Of a stretch of 64,000 nucleotides of DNA, positions 26,187 to 34,600 are shown one piece after another; position 1 is the stretch's first letter, and each line of letters starts with the position of its first letter. The translations under genes and the position numbers were made by a program. The stretch lies in NCBI GenBank assembly GCA_947494715.1, contig CANLWG010000001.1, positions 558,001-622,000 on the forward strand. Direction: 5' to 3'. Origin of the DNA: an uncultured Flavobacteriaceae bacterium (GTDB lineage: Bacteria > Bacteroidota > Bacteroidia > Flavobacteriales > Flavobacteriaceae). The notes beneath the pieces are model-generated. The model was not told the DNA's origin, searched no databases, and saw only the letters and a list, made by a program, of their open reading frames with translations.

Positions 26187-26211
26187 AAAACCACCTTCAG
26201 GTGGTTTTTTT
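26187..26211 (+). terminator. Terminator after the 65-residue gene
   Basis: A perfect 9-bp stem (AAAACCACC with GGTGGTTTT), loop TTCA, and a seven-T run, starting three bases after the stop codon. Confidence 0.9.
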
Positions 26212-26265
26212 AATTCCAAGCAACCTTCCTGTATTTTTTTCATCTTCTACAAAAAATGAAGCGGT

Positions 26266-26679
26266 ATGAAAGGAAATCTTTTCTTGCTCGTGTTTTGTAT
26301 GATACTCTCTTGTCAAAATGATTCCACACAGCGGAAGATACCACTTACCGCTAATCTGTTACATGGTAGTTGGCAGCTCGTTGAAACTTACATAAGTCCC
26401 GGAGGTGAAACGGATTGGATGGAAGTTGAAAATGGTGACATTTTTAATTTTAATGGCGATGGTAGTTTTACGCGAACAAATACCTTTGAGAATAAATCCA
26501 ATAGCGCGGGTACCTATGTTCTTGAAGGTGATATATTGAAACTCGTTTATATAAGGGATGGAAAAGAAGAGGAGGAGAACTTTAGTGTCCAAATGTTCGA
26601 GAATACCATGACCTTGTCTCCGGCGGGTCCTCGATTTTGTATAGAACCGTGCTTGTATAGATATAAAAGGATAAATTGA
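26266..26679 (+). CDS. Lipocalin-like lipoprotein
   Basis: 137 residues. The lipobox ILSC (Cys16) predicts a lipoprotein. The mature part has the lipocalin-like start LLHGSWQLVETYISPGGE, a FNFNGDGSFTRTN strand pair, GTYVLEGDILKLVY and a late SPAGPRFCIEPCLYRYKR with two cysteines that could form a disulfide. Similar lipoproteins are common in Bacteroidota, with unknown ligand. Converges on oxyR with only two bases between stops. Confidence 0.75.
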   Translation: MKGNLFLLVFCMILSCQNDSTQRKIPLTANLLHGSWQLVETYISPGGETDWMEVENGDIFNFNGDGSFTRTNTFENKSNSAGTYVLEGDILKLVYIRDGKEEEENFSVQMFENTMTLSPAGPRFCIEPCLYRYKRIN

Positions 26680-26681
26680 TT

Positions 26682-27620
26682 TTATTTGTTCAAGGGACTG
26701 ATGATTTTCACATCCTGAAAAGCTATGGCACCCCTAACGATACCCGAGATTACATCACGTAACGCCTCCGTAATCTGGATTTTGAGTTCATTTTTGTGGT
26801 AGATCAGGCTAACCTCCCTTGCCGGTGGGGGATTGTCAAAGTATTTAAGATTCTGTTTTTTTCGATCATCCAGTTCCAAGGTATTTAAATAGGGTAGGAG
26901 CGTCATTCCAAGTCCCTCATTCGATAGGTTTATCAAAGTTTCAAAACTGCCGCTTTGCAGTTGAAAATGTTCATCGGCGAAACTTTTAGGAGCGTTACAT
27001 AGGTTAATGACCCCATCCCGGAAACAATGGCCGTCCTTCAATAAAAGCACATCAGAAATGTCCAGGTCCTCGGGATTTAAATTTTTTGCCTTGGCCAGTC
27101 TATGATTCTTGGGCACGTAACCTACAAAAGGTTCATAATACAGAGGCCGCTCTTTTATAAACTCAGTTTTTAAGGGCGTTGCCGCAATTCCCGCATCCAA
27201 ATGGCCATCTTGGATGTTTTGGATAAGTTGTTCCGTGCTTTGCTCCCGAATAATGAGATTTACTTTAGAATATTTGTTGATGAAAGTCTTTAGGAACATG
27301 GGTAAGAGCGTAGGCATGATAGTAGGAATAATGCCCAGGGTAAAATCTCCTCCAATAAACCCCTTTTCCTGATCAACGATATCCTTTATCCGTTCGGCCT
27401 CGTTAACGATGTTCTTGGCCTGGGCCACTATTTTTTTACCTACTTCCGTAATGGAGATAGGCTTTTTCTTGCGATCAAATATCAATACATCCAATTCGTC
27501 TTCCAATTTCTGTACCTGCATACTCAAAGTGGGTTGGGTAACGAAACTTTTTTCCGCGGCCAAAGTGAAATTTTGATACTCGGCAACCGCCAGAACATAC
27601 TGTAATTGAGTAATGGTCAT
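26682..27620 (-). CDS. oxyR: OxyR, hydrogen peroxide-sensing LysR-type activator
   Basis: 312 residues. An N-terminal winged HTH (1-60; TLAAEKSFVTQPTLSMQVQKLE) is followed by the LysR effector domain. The redox pair of OxyR is present as Cys199 (GHCFRDG) and Cys208 (NLCN), at the same positions as in the Escherichia coli protein. In the oxidised, disulfide-bonded form it activates peroxide defence genes. Divergent from dps with a 105-base gap that contains a perfect palindrome. Confidence 0.93.
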   Translation of the reverse strand: MTITQLQYVLAVAEYQNFTLAAEKSFVTQPTLSMQVQKLEDELDVLIFDRKKKPISITEVGKKIVAQAKNIVNEAERIKDIVDQEKGFIGGDFTLGIIPTIMPTLLPMFLKTFINKYSKVNLIIREQSTEQLIQNIQDGHLDAGIAATPLKTEFIKERPLYYEPFVGYVPKNHRLAKAKNLNPEDLDISDVLLLKDGHCFRDGVINLCNAPKSFADEHFQLQSGSFETLINLSNEGLGMTLLPYLNTLELDDRKKQNLKYFDNPPPAREVSLIYHKNELKIQITEALRDVISGIVRGAIAFQDVKIISPLNK

Positions 27621-27624
27621 AGGG

Positions 27625-27649
27625 TATAATTTTATAATATAAAATTATA
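27625..27649. promoter_or_regulatory. Perfect palindrome in the oxyR-dps gap, likely operator
   Basis: TATAATTTTATA (27625-27636) and TATAAAATTATA (27638-27649) are perfect inverted copies around a single A. The site starts four bases upstream of the oxyR ATG. TATACTAAA also occurs twice (27668-27676 and 27700-27708) toward dps. OxyR commonly represses itself and activates the divergent gene; binding here is inference. Confidence 0.6.
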
Positions 27650-27725
27650 AAAACTATTGATAAAATCTATACTAAACCACTCTTTTTATACATTAATTTT
27701 ATACTAAATCTAAAAATATAGGAAT

Positions 27726-28205
27726 ATGAAACTGAACAGTATTGGGCTGAATGCCGATAAATCAAAAGAGTTAAGTAATGACCTAAATGCCTTGTTAGCC
27801 AATTCCCAACGGTATTATCAAAACCTAAGAGGAATACATTGGAACATAAAAGGTAAGCGCTTTTTTGACCTTCATGTAAAATTCGAGGAATTGTACAATG
27901 ATGCCAATCTAAAGGTGGATGTGATTGCAGAACGAATTTTAACCCTTGGAGGTGTGCCCCAACATACCTTTGAGGATTATATCCAAAATTCCCAGGTACC
28001 TGTTGGTAGGAATATCACAAAAGACGAGGACGCTATTCGGTTGATAGTGGATTCCCTTAAGGAACTTCTTCTAATTGAAAGAAGGATCCTCGATGCTTCC
28101 GACGAAGCCCATGACGAAGGTACAAATGCCATGATGAGTGATTTCATCACGGAACAGGAAAAGACCGTTTGGATGATGAAAGCTTGGTTGGCCGAGGAAA
28201 TATAG
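27726..28205 (+). CDS. dps: Dps family DNA-binding ferritin-like protein
   Basis: 159 residues. The ferroxidase ligands match the Listeria pattern with an offset: His38 (GIHWN), His50 (FDLH), Glu54 in the usual Asp position, Asp65 and Glu69 (DVIAER). Dps dodecamers oxidise ferrous iron with hydrogen peroxide and store it, protecting DNA. It is divergent from oxyR, the classic regulatory pairing. Confidence 0.93.
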   Translation: MKLNSIGLNADKSKELSNDLNALLANSQRYYQNLRGIHWNIKGKRFFDLHVKFEELYNDANLKVDVIAERILTLGGVPQHTFEDYIQNSQVPVGRNITKDEDAIRLIVDSLKELLLIERRILDASDEAHDEGTNAMMSDFITEQEKTVWMMKAWLAEEI

Positions 28206-28283
28206 TTGCTTTGGCCCTGTAGTATCGTAATGCATCCATAATCTGGTATCTTTTATCCAATGGATCGGATACCCTATAACAAT

Positions 28284-28310
28284 AAAACCCTTCTTTAAAG
28301 AGGGGTTTTT
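28284..28310 (+). terminator. Terminator after dps
   Basis: AAAACCC-T-TCTTT (28284-28296) pairs with AAAGA-G-GGGTTTT (28297-28309) with one mismatch, ending in five T. The rest of the 258-base gap before the receptor gene shows no gene I can support. Confidence 0.65.
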
Positions 28311-28463
28311 AATTTGGAATCTATAGTGCCGAATTGTCGATTTCAACTACCGAATTGGTTCTTACCTTTTTAATTTTCATTCCACTCCTTAAAATCAACG
28401 GTTCGGTAAAAGGGTTTGGGAAAGCCTTCTATGCCTTCTCAATTTTGTTTCATCAAATCCTAA

Positions 28464-30626
28464 ATGATGAAACAATTCATTCTAAGTACCCTATTTATTT
28501 TCTCAACGCTACTCCACGCGCAGACCATCATTTCTGGTACTGTCATGGACAATAAGGACCATCCCATTACTGGAGCCAATGTATATTTAGAAGGCACCTA
28601 TGATGGTACTTCCACCAACGAAAATGGAGAATTCAATTTTGAGACAACCAAAACTGGCATCCAGAACCTGGTTATTTCCATGATTGCTTATGAAACTTTT
28701 ATGCAAGCAGGGGATGTTTCCTATTTTCAAAATTTGAAAATTACATTACAGGAGGCTATTAATCAATTGACCGGAGTTACCCTTACAGCCGGCACTTTTG
28801 AGGCTGGGGATAATTCCAAGGTATCCGTACTAAAACCTTTGGATATCGTTACAACGGCCGGTGCTGCAGGGGATTTTGTAGGTGCTCTGCAAACTTTACC
28901 AGGAACATCTACCGTAAACGAGGATGGCCGTTTGTTCGTCCGGGGAGGTTCGGCCAATGAGACACAGGTTTTCATCGATGGACTTCGCGTGTTTCAACCT
29001 TTTAATGCTACGGCCAATAATGTGCCGACCAGAGGCCGATTTTCACCTTTTTTATTCAAGGGAATTACGTTTAGTACTGGGGGATATTCTGCTGAATATG
29101 GTCAGGCACTTTCCAGTGTACTGCTCCTGAATACTACTGATGTACCCGATCAAGAAAAGACGGATATTGCCGTTATGTCCGTTGGTGGGGGATTAGGCCA
29201 TACCGAAATTTGGGGCGATGAGTCCTTGAGCATCAATACCTCTTATATTAACCTATCTCCCTATCAAGCCCTTATTCCGGACAATCAAGGTGTTCGTTGG
29301 AACAGTCCGTATACATCATTATCCGGGGAGGCCGTCTTTAGGAGTAAAGGCGAGAACAGTATTTTTAAACTCTATACCGGATTTAACCATGCCAATCTGG
29401 ATATAGAACAGGAAGATATCAATTTTGAGGATTTTGTCCGTTTTCGCCTTCGGAACAACAATTTGTATTTTAATGGAACTTACAAGCACTTTTTTGACAA
29501 TTCCTGGACACTGTCTACCGGTGCTAGTGTTTCGTGGGACACCAATGCCATTGGTATAATTGATGATGATATCGATACCAAGGAAACCGCATCACATATA
29601 AAGCTGAAATTGAAGAAAAGCTTTAGCTCAAAATTTCAACTGAATTTTGGGACAGAATACTTTTTGACCGATTATGAGGATACTTTTACGGGGCAGGACG
29701 ACTTTGTTTTTGATAGCGGTTATACTGATAACCTTGCAGCCATATTCTCCGAAGCCGATATTTTCTTTAGCAATCGTTTTGCCTTGAAACTAGGGGCACG
29801 GGCCGAATATTCCGATGTACTGAACGACTTTAACCTTGCCCCACGACTTTCATTGGCCTACAAAAGCAGTGAAAAAGGACAATTCTCATTGGCTTATGGC
29901 GATTTTTACCAGAATCCAATAGCGGATTATTTACGATTTGATCAAGAACTTTTGACCGAAAAGACCTCGCATTATATCCTAAACTATCAATATTTGGGTG
30001 ATGGAAAAACCTTTAGGGCCGAGGCTTTCTATAAGGATTATGACAATTTGGTAAAGTTTGATACGGAGCGTGCCCAATTCAATTCCAGTTTCAACAGCTT
30101 AGGGAATGGATATGCCACGGGATTGGATATGTTCTGGAGAGACAACAAGAGTATAAAATATTTGGACTATTGGATTTCCTATTCTTACTTGGACACCAAA
30201 AGGGATTTTCAAAATTTTCCGGAGCGGGTAACCCCTAATTTTGCGGCCAATCACAATTTCTCCGTGGTGACCAAATATTGGGTAGATAAATGGCGTTCCC
30301 AAGTTGGACTTTCCTATACGCATGCCTCCGGTCGCCCTTACGATAATCCTAATACGTTGGACTTTATGGCCGAAAAAACCAAGGCATTCAATAACCTTAG
30401 CTTCAATTGGGCCTATTTGATCTCACAACAGAAAATCCTTTACTTCTCCGTGAACAATGTATTAGGCTTCAATAATATTAATGGGTACCAATATGCAGAT
30501 ACGCCAAACGTAGATGGTATTTTTGATAGACGTACCATTCGTCCACCAGCGGATACTTTCTTTTTTGTAGGTTTCTTTTGGACTATCAGCACAGATAAAA
30601 AGAGCAATCAGCTGGACAATTTGTAA
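28464..30626 (+). CDS. TonB-dependent receptor with N-terminal carboxypeptidase-like domain
   Basis: 720 residues. Signal peptide (ending LLHAQ), then a carboxypeptidase-regulatory-like (CarbopepD_reg_2) domain at about 20-105 (ISGTVMDNKDHPITGANVYLEGTY...GEFNF). The plug domain follows (about 120-220; GRLFVRGGSANETQVFIDGLRV), then a 22-strand-type outer-membrane barrel. It is small for the family and has no SusD partner. Such receptors import substrates such as metal complexes or sugars with TonB energy; the substrate is unknown. The ATG pair at 28464/28467 leaves a one-codon ambiguity. Confidence 0.88.
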   Translation: MMKQFILSTLFIFSTLLHAQTIISGTVMDNKDHPITGANVYLEGTYDGTSTNENGEFNFETTKTGIQNLVISMIAYETFMQAGDVSYFQNLKITLQEAINQLTGVTLTAGTFEAGDNSKVSVLKPLDIVTTAGAAGDFVGALQTLPGTSTVNEDGRLFVRGGSANETQVFIDGLRVFQPFNATANNVPTRGRFSPFLFKGITFSTGGYSAEYGQALSSVLLLNTTDVPDQEKTDIAVMSVGGGLGHTEIWGDESLSINTSYINLSPYQALIPDNQGVRWNSPYTSLSGEAVFRSKGENSIFKLYTGFNHANLDIEQEDINFEDFVRFRLRNNNLYFNGTYKHFFDNSWTLSTGASVSWDTNAIGIIDDDIDTKETASHIKLKLKKSFSSKFQLNFGTEYFLTDYEDTFTGQDDFVFDSGYTDNLAAIFSEADIFFSNRFALKLGARAEYSDVLNDFNLAPRLSLAYKSSEKGQFSLAYGDFYQNPIADYLRFDQELLTEKTSHYILNYQYLGDGKTFRAEAFYKDYDNLVKFDTERAQFNSSFNSLGNGYATGLDMFWRDNKSIKYLDYWISYSYLDTKRDFQNFPERVTPNFAANHNFSVVTKYWVDKWRSQVGLSYTHASGRPYDNPNTLDFMAEKTKAFNNLSFNWAYLISQQKILYFSVNNVLGFNNINGYQYADTPNVDGIFDRRTIRPPADTFFFVGFFWTISTDKKSNQLDNL

Positions 30627-30649
30627 CCCTCTACGGAAACAGAGTCGAA

Positions 30650-31072
30650 TTACTTCTGCATTTTTAAATAATAATCCGCGGAATGTTTGCCGGAACCATA
30701 GAAGACAAAAAATAAGCAAACTAGTAGGACAACGGAAGCTAGAATAAGATTTGTCCCGTTCATTTCCCCCAAAAAGTTAACCAATATGGCCCCGATCAAA
30801 ATAGGCAACTGGGCAATGACCGCCCATCGGGTGAGCAGCCCTACCACAATCAAGAAGCCCCCGACAAAATGTGCCGGGGCAACATAATGTAATATGAGCA
30901 TACCTCCGGGCATGTTTTCAAAGGGTTTAATAACTTCTTCCATTTGTTGAAGGTTGGACATAAAATCGATGCCTTTCATAAAAAGGAAAACTCCCAAGGC
31001 AACACGTAAAAGATCAAGTGGATAATAGGTATGGGCATTCGCCCATTTGTTTAAGGTTTTAATCGTTCCCAT
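30650..31072 (-). CDS. DoxX family membrane protein
   Basis: 140 residues with four membrane helices and the DoxX start PLDLLRVALGVFLFMKGIDF. HYVAPAHFVGGFLIVVGLLTRWAVIAQLP is characteristic. The family includes quinone-linked or stress-related inner-membrane proteins without an agreed function. Convergent with the TonB receptor gene, 23 bases apart. Confidence 0.88.
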   Translation of the reverse strand: MGTIKTLNKWANAHTYYPLDLLRVALGVFLFMKGIDFMSNLQQMEEVIKPFENMPGGMLILHYVAPAHFVGGFLIVVGLLTRWAVIAQLPILIGAILVNFLGEMNGTNLILASVVLLVCLFFVFYGSGKHSADYYLKMQK

Positions 31073-31127
31073 GGCGAAAAGTTGTTGTCTGCACTTAGAT
31101 AAGGCAGGATTGTAGAACTATAAGATA

Positions 31128-31142
31128 CTCATTTTTAATGAG
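31128..31142. promoter_or_regulatory. Small inverted repeat between DoxX and GH26 genes
   Basis: CTCATT and AATGAG form a 6-bp inverted repeat with a TTT loop in the 148-base divergent gap. A possible operator; no -7 consensus was found nearby. Confidence 0.25.
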
Positions 31143-31220
31143 ATGTAAAAATTAAAGTTCTTTTTCATATCATTCTTTCAACCGAAAAAAGTCTGGAACA
31201 ATTTTTGGTAATCAATTTAC

Positions 31221-32357
31221 ATGACCATTAACATGCTTCGTATATTATGGATTTTGCCTCCTGTGGCAATGTTATCCTTTTTCATTCATAGATCATTGAA
31301 AAATGCGCATAATGACCGGAAAGGGATAGAAAAAGTTACTCTTCTGCACAATTCGTCAAACAAAAATGACGAAACATCCAATTTGTCCGTTGCACGTAGC
31401 AAAGCCGATATATTGGCCTATTTTGATGGGTTGATTGCCAACGAACAGATCATAGTGGGACAACATTGTGGTAATTGGCCAAATGCTATTAGATCTTACT
31501 ACAATACCTATGTGGATGTTTTGGCCGATTTAACAGGGAGACATGTAGGCATCATTGGAGCCGATCTGGGTTTTTTTCCGAACGAAACCTATCCGGTAAA
31601 AACCTTGATCGATCATTGGGAACAGGGTGGACTAGTAACCGCAAGCTGGCATGCGGATAATCCCTTTATAGATGGTTATAAGACCTATTGGAACACCGTG
31701 GAAAATAAGGATAGAATCAATTTAAGGTCACTTTTAGAGGATGCGCCAAAAACCAAGGCCTGGACCAGCTACAGAAGCGAATTGGATAAGATGGCCGGAG
31801 CTTTGCAAAAATTACGGGATGCGGGGGTAACTGTTATCTGGCGACCTTTCCATGAAATGAATGGCGATTTTTTTTGGTGGGGTATCAATGCATACAACAA
31901 TCAACAGACCAATGCCAAAGACTTCAAGGCTTTATGGATAGACTTGTACCATACCCTGACCTATGATTATGGTTTGGACAATTTAATATGGACGTATTCC
32001 GTAATCCCTGATAAGGGATGGAATGCGGATGTTTCTGCTTACTATCCAGGTTCTGATTATGTGGATTTAGTGGGGATGGATTATTATGGTGTCACTCCCG
32101 ATTTTCCGGATTACAATACTTTAAAATCCTTAGGTAAGACTATCGTCATGAGCGAATCCGGTCCTATGGATCAGGGTAATGGGAATTGGAATATGATGGA
32201 TTTGGTCGATGTCTTAAAAGGAAAGGCGGCCTTTTTTTTGCAATGGCATAGTGGGCGCAATACAAAAGAGGCCATACGTGACAATGCAAACGTCATTGAA
32301 ATGATGAACAGCCAAACAGTCATCACAAGGGATGAGTTGATGCCTATTTCCTTTTAA
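31221..32357 (+). CDS. Glycoside hydrolase family 26 (beta-mannanase type)
   Basis: 378 residues. An N-terminal membrane anchor or uncleaved signal (about 6-25) precedes a linker and the GH26 TIM barrel. Catalytic acid/base Glu212 lies in WRPFHEMNGDFFWWG and nucleophile Glu312 in VMSESGPM, both in the expected contexts. GH26 enzymes cleave beta-1,4-mannan or related glucans at the cell surface. There is no adjacent SusC/SusD pair, but the TonB receptor is two genes upstream. An alternative ATG at 31233 removes four residues. Confidence 0.92.
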   Translation: MTINMLRILWILPPVAMLSFFIHRSLKNAHNDRKGIEKVTLLHNSSNKNDETSNLSVARSKADILAYFDGLIANEQIIVGQHCGNWPNAIRSYYNTYVDVLADLTGRHVGIIGADLGFFPNETYPVKTLIDHWEQGGLVTASWHADNPFIDGYKTYWNTVENKDRINLRSLLEDAPKTKAWTSYRSELDKMAGALQKLRDAGVTVIWRPFHEMNGDFFWWGINAYNNQQTNAKDFKALWIDLYHTLTYDYGLDNLIWTYSVIPDKGWNADVSAYYPGSDYVDLVGMDYYGVTPDFPDYNTLKSLGKTIVMSESGPMDQGNGNWNMMDLVDVLKGKAAFFLQWHSGRNTKEAIRDNANVIEMMNSQTVITRDELMPISF

Positions 32358-32718
32358 ACTTCTTTTTTCTACTGCTTTTGGCCAATGGATTGAAATCCAA
32401 ACACAGTTGTATCCAATATTCCAATTCCTTGTCTGTATCGATACCTTCATCCGAAACATATACATAGCCTTTCATAATGCGTCCCGTAAAGTCCATTTGC
32501 CGACAATGCTGTTTTTGTAGTGCCTTTTCATAATTAAGGTCCCCGACCCGGCACATTAATCGGGGTATATCGGTTTTTTTATCCGTATCTAGACCGAAGC
32601 ACATTTTCTCGTCGACCATAAAACATAACCCGCCCATCATTTTCTTTTCCTCAAAATGGATCGATTTCTGTTTCAGGACCTGCCGGGCTCTATCGGCCAA
32701 AAATTCATCATACGCCAT
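32344..32718 (-). CDS. TfoX/Sxy N-terminal domain protein
   Basis: 124 residues. It matches the TfoX_N domain: AYDEFLADRARQVLKQK, EEKKMMGGLCFMVDEKMCFGLD, LMCRVG and MDFTGRIMKGYVYVSDEGI. The C-terminal half of competence regulators (TfoX_C) is missing, as in most stand-alone members outside Gammaproteobacteria. Role unknown. Frequently found beside ECF sigma/YciI pairs, as here. Overlaps the convergent GH26 gene by 14 bases. Confidence 0.85.
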   Translation of the reverse strand: MAYDEFLADRARQVLKQKSIHFEEKKMMGGLCFMVDEKMCFGLDTDKKTDIPRLMCRVGDLNYEKALQKQHCRQMDFTGRIMKGYVYVSDEGIDTDKELEYWIQLCLDFNPLAKSSRKKKFKRK

Positions 32719-32757
32719 AGTAATGTTTTTTTTAGGTTAAACCGTTTTCCCCAAATG

Positions 32758-33996
32758 TTATTTGCTTGGGATACTTTCTAGTTTTTTTAGAATCCACTCC
32801 CGTTCGTTTTTAGTGGTTTTTAGGGTGGCCGCTTTTTTCAAATGCTCCCTTTGTTTGCTACTATCGGAACCTGAGTAGAGTTCGGCCAGCAACAGATGGT
32901 ATAAATGGTTTTGTTTCAAATCTATTTTTAGGGCCTCCTTAATGGCCTCTTTCCTGCTTCTGGCCCTAGCAAGTGCGTAAGTCCGATTTAGAGCCGCCAT
33001 AGGAGAATATTCAATTTGTAACAGTCTGTTGTAAATCCGCAAAATGTTTTCCCATTTTTCTTTTGGATTCATCTTGCTTCTGGTATGCCAATAGGCAATT
33101 ATGGCCTCCAAATGATATTTGGTGATTTCGTTCCCATTTCTGGAGCGGCTCAAAAATAATACCCCCTTTTTAACAAGTTCCTTGTCCCATATGGATTCAT
33201 TCTGGTCCGCATAGACAATTTGCGCTCCTTTTTCATCCATTCGGGCCTCGAACCTAGAGGAATGAAAACAGAACAAGGCCATCAGCGCATTGGTCTGGGG
33301 CAAGTTGGTCAACTCGGAATTCAACAACATGTAATTTAGCCGCATGGCCTCTAAACAGAGTTCTTTGCGCAGGCGTTTCTCGGAACTTACGGAATAATAA
33401 CCTTCATTAAAAAGTAGATATAGTACGGTAAGCACGTTTTGTAATCGGTTTTTTAACTGAGCGGAATCGGGCATGGTCAAATCCACTTGATGTTGGCGAA
33501 TTTTTTCTTTCGCCCTATATAATCTCTTGTTAATAGTTTCAGGTTTGCTCAAGAAGGCTCCGGCGATTTCCGCTACCCCAAATCCGCATAAGATACGTAA
33601 TGCCATGGCAATTTGAGCTTCCGAAGATATAACCGGATTACAAATGGCGAACATCATTTTAAGTTGGCTGTCCTGAATGTTGGAATCGGACAGGTCTATT
33701 TCAATGGCCTGGGAGACCTGGGATTTATGTGATAACTCAGGTTTTATTTTTTCCCGGAATATTTTCTCCCGCTTAAAGGTATCGCGTGCCTTGTTCTTGG
33801 CTACCGTATATAGCCACGCGGTCGGATTATCGGGAATTCCTTTCATGCCCCAGGTTTCGGAAGCCTTTAGAAAGGTCTCACTGACCAGATCCTCGGCAAG
33901 CTGGATATTTGAAAGACCAAAGGTCTTGCATAGCACCGAAACAATTTTGCTGAATTCGGTACGGAACAAATGAGGTATGAGTTCTTTGGTCGGCAT
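32758..33996 (-). CDS. ECF sigma factor with C-terminal extension (ECF42 type)
   Basis: 412 residues, much longer than simple ECF factors (about 180). Region 2 (LAEDLVSETFLKASETW, WLYTVAKNKARDTFKREK) and region 4 (about 120-165; CGFGVAEIAGAFLSKPETINKRLYRAKEKIR) are followed by a helical DUF6596/TPR-like extension of about 240 residues. This is the ECF42 architecture, which replaces an anti-sigma factor by the C-terminal domain and is paired with a DGPF-domain (YciI) protein. That partner is the next gene upstream (34126-34473). Confidence 0.9.
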   Translation of the reverse strand: MPTKELIPHLFRTEFSKIVSVLCKTFGLSNIQLAEDLVSETFLKASETWGMKGIPDNPTAWLYTVAKNKARDTFKREKIFREKIKPELSHKSQVSQAIEIDLSDSNIQDSQLKMMFAICNPVISSEAQIAMALRILCGFGVAEIAGAFLSKPETINKRLYRAKEKIRQHQVDLTMPDSAQLKNRLQNVLTVLYLLFNEGYYSVSSEKRLRKELCLEAMRLNYMLLNSELTNLPQTNALMALFCFHSSRFEARMDEKGAQIVYADQNESIWDKELVKKGVLFLSRSRNGNEITKYHLEAIIAYWHTRSKMNPKEKWENILRIYNRLLQIEYSPMAALNRTYALARARSRKEAIKEALKIDLKQNHLYHLLLAELYSGSDSSKQREHLKKAATLKTTKNEREWILKKLESIPSK

Positions 33997-34010
33997 GAAT
34001 TAAAAAATAC

Positions 34011-34121
34011 AAAACGTCATTGCTAATGTTCTTTTAGAGGAACGGACACAGAGTAATTTTCACATAGTGTGTGATTGCCTTTCCGAGCTACCTAAAACTA
34101 GCTTCTTTGCAATGACGTTTT
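34011..34121. repeat. Palindromic interspersed repeat (CGTCATTGC type)
   Basis: AAAACGTCATTGC (34011-34023) and GCAATGACGTTTT (34109-34121) form a perfect 13-bp inverted repeat around about 85 bases that include GTGATTGCCTTTCC and smaller palindromes. The CGTCATTGC...GCAATGACG end sequence belongs to a repeat type seen in many bacterial genomes, including flavobacteria. It fills nearly the whole gap between the DGPF gene and the sigma factor gene. Confidence 0.65.
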
Positions 34122-34125
34122 AAAA

Positions 34126-34473
34126 TTACATATCAAAAACCATTACATCGCGGACTTCAACCTTTCCGGTCGGAAGAGAAAGAATTGGGCATCCTTCGGA
34201 TAATTTAACGGCCTCATCAAGATCATTGGCCTTTACGATGATATATCCACCCACTATTTCCTTAAGTTCCGCATAAGGTCCATCCGTTACTACGCCGTCT
34301 GCAGTTACGGTCTTTCCTTGTGTCCCCAAGGCATTGGTGGCTACAAATTTTCCCTGAGCGGCAATGCCACCGATCCAGTCTTGCCAAATTTGCATCACTT
34401 CCTGCATTTCCTCAGGGGTAGGGGCAGCGTTATCGGCACTTTCAGTTCTAAAAATCATCATAAATTCATTCAT
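34126..34473 (-). CDS. YciI/DGPF domain protein, ECF42 partner
   Basis: 115 residues from the ATG at 34473, giving the usual MNEFMMIFR start; in-frame ATGs at 34497 and 34590 add untypical residues. The family motif reads DGPYAELKEIVGGYIIVKA (about residues 65-83). DGPF proteins accompany ECF42 sigma factors and probably bind a small substrate or act as co-regulators; their chemistry is unknown. Transcribed before the sigma factor gene, with a palindromic repeat between them. Confidence 0.85.
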   Translation of the reverse strand: MNEFMMIFRTESADNAAPTPEEMQEVMQIWQDWIGGIAAQGKFVATNALGTQGKTVTADGVVTDGPYAELKEIVGGYIIVKANDLDEAVKLSEGCPILSLPTGKVEVRDVMVFDM

Positions 34474-34600
34474 AATTTCTATAATTTTGTTTGTCATATG
34501 CTCTGGGGACGATCCAATCTTAGAGAATAGGACATAAAGTTGCAAATTTTTAATGAGGCTTTGAAAGAAGCTCATGAATTTTCTACCCACTGTATTTACC

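Noticed and set aside
28334-28555. 73-codon frame before the TonB receptor
   Set aside because: Overlaps the receptor signal peptide in another frame and has no protein-like features.
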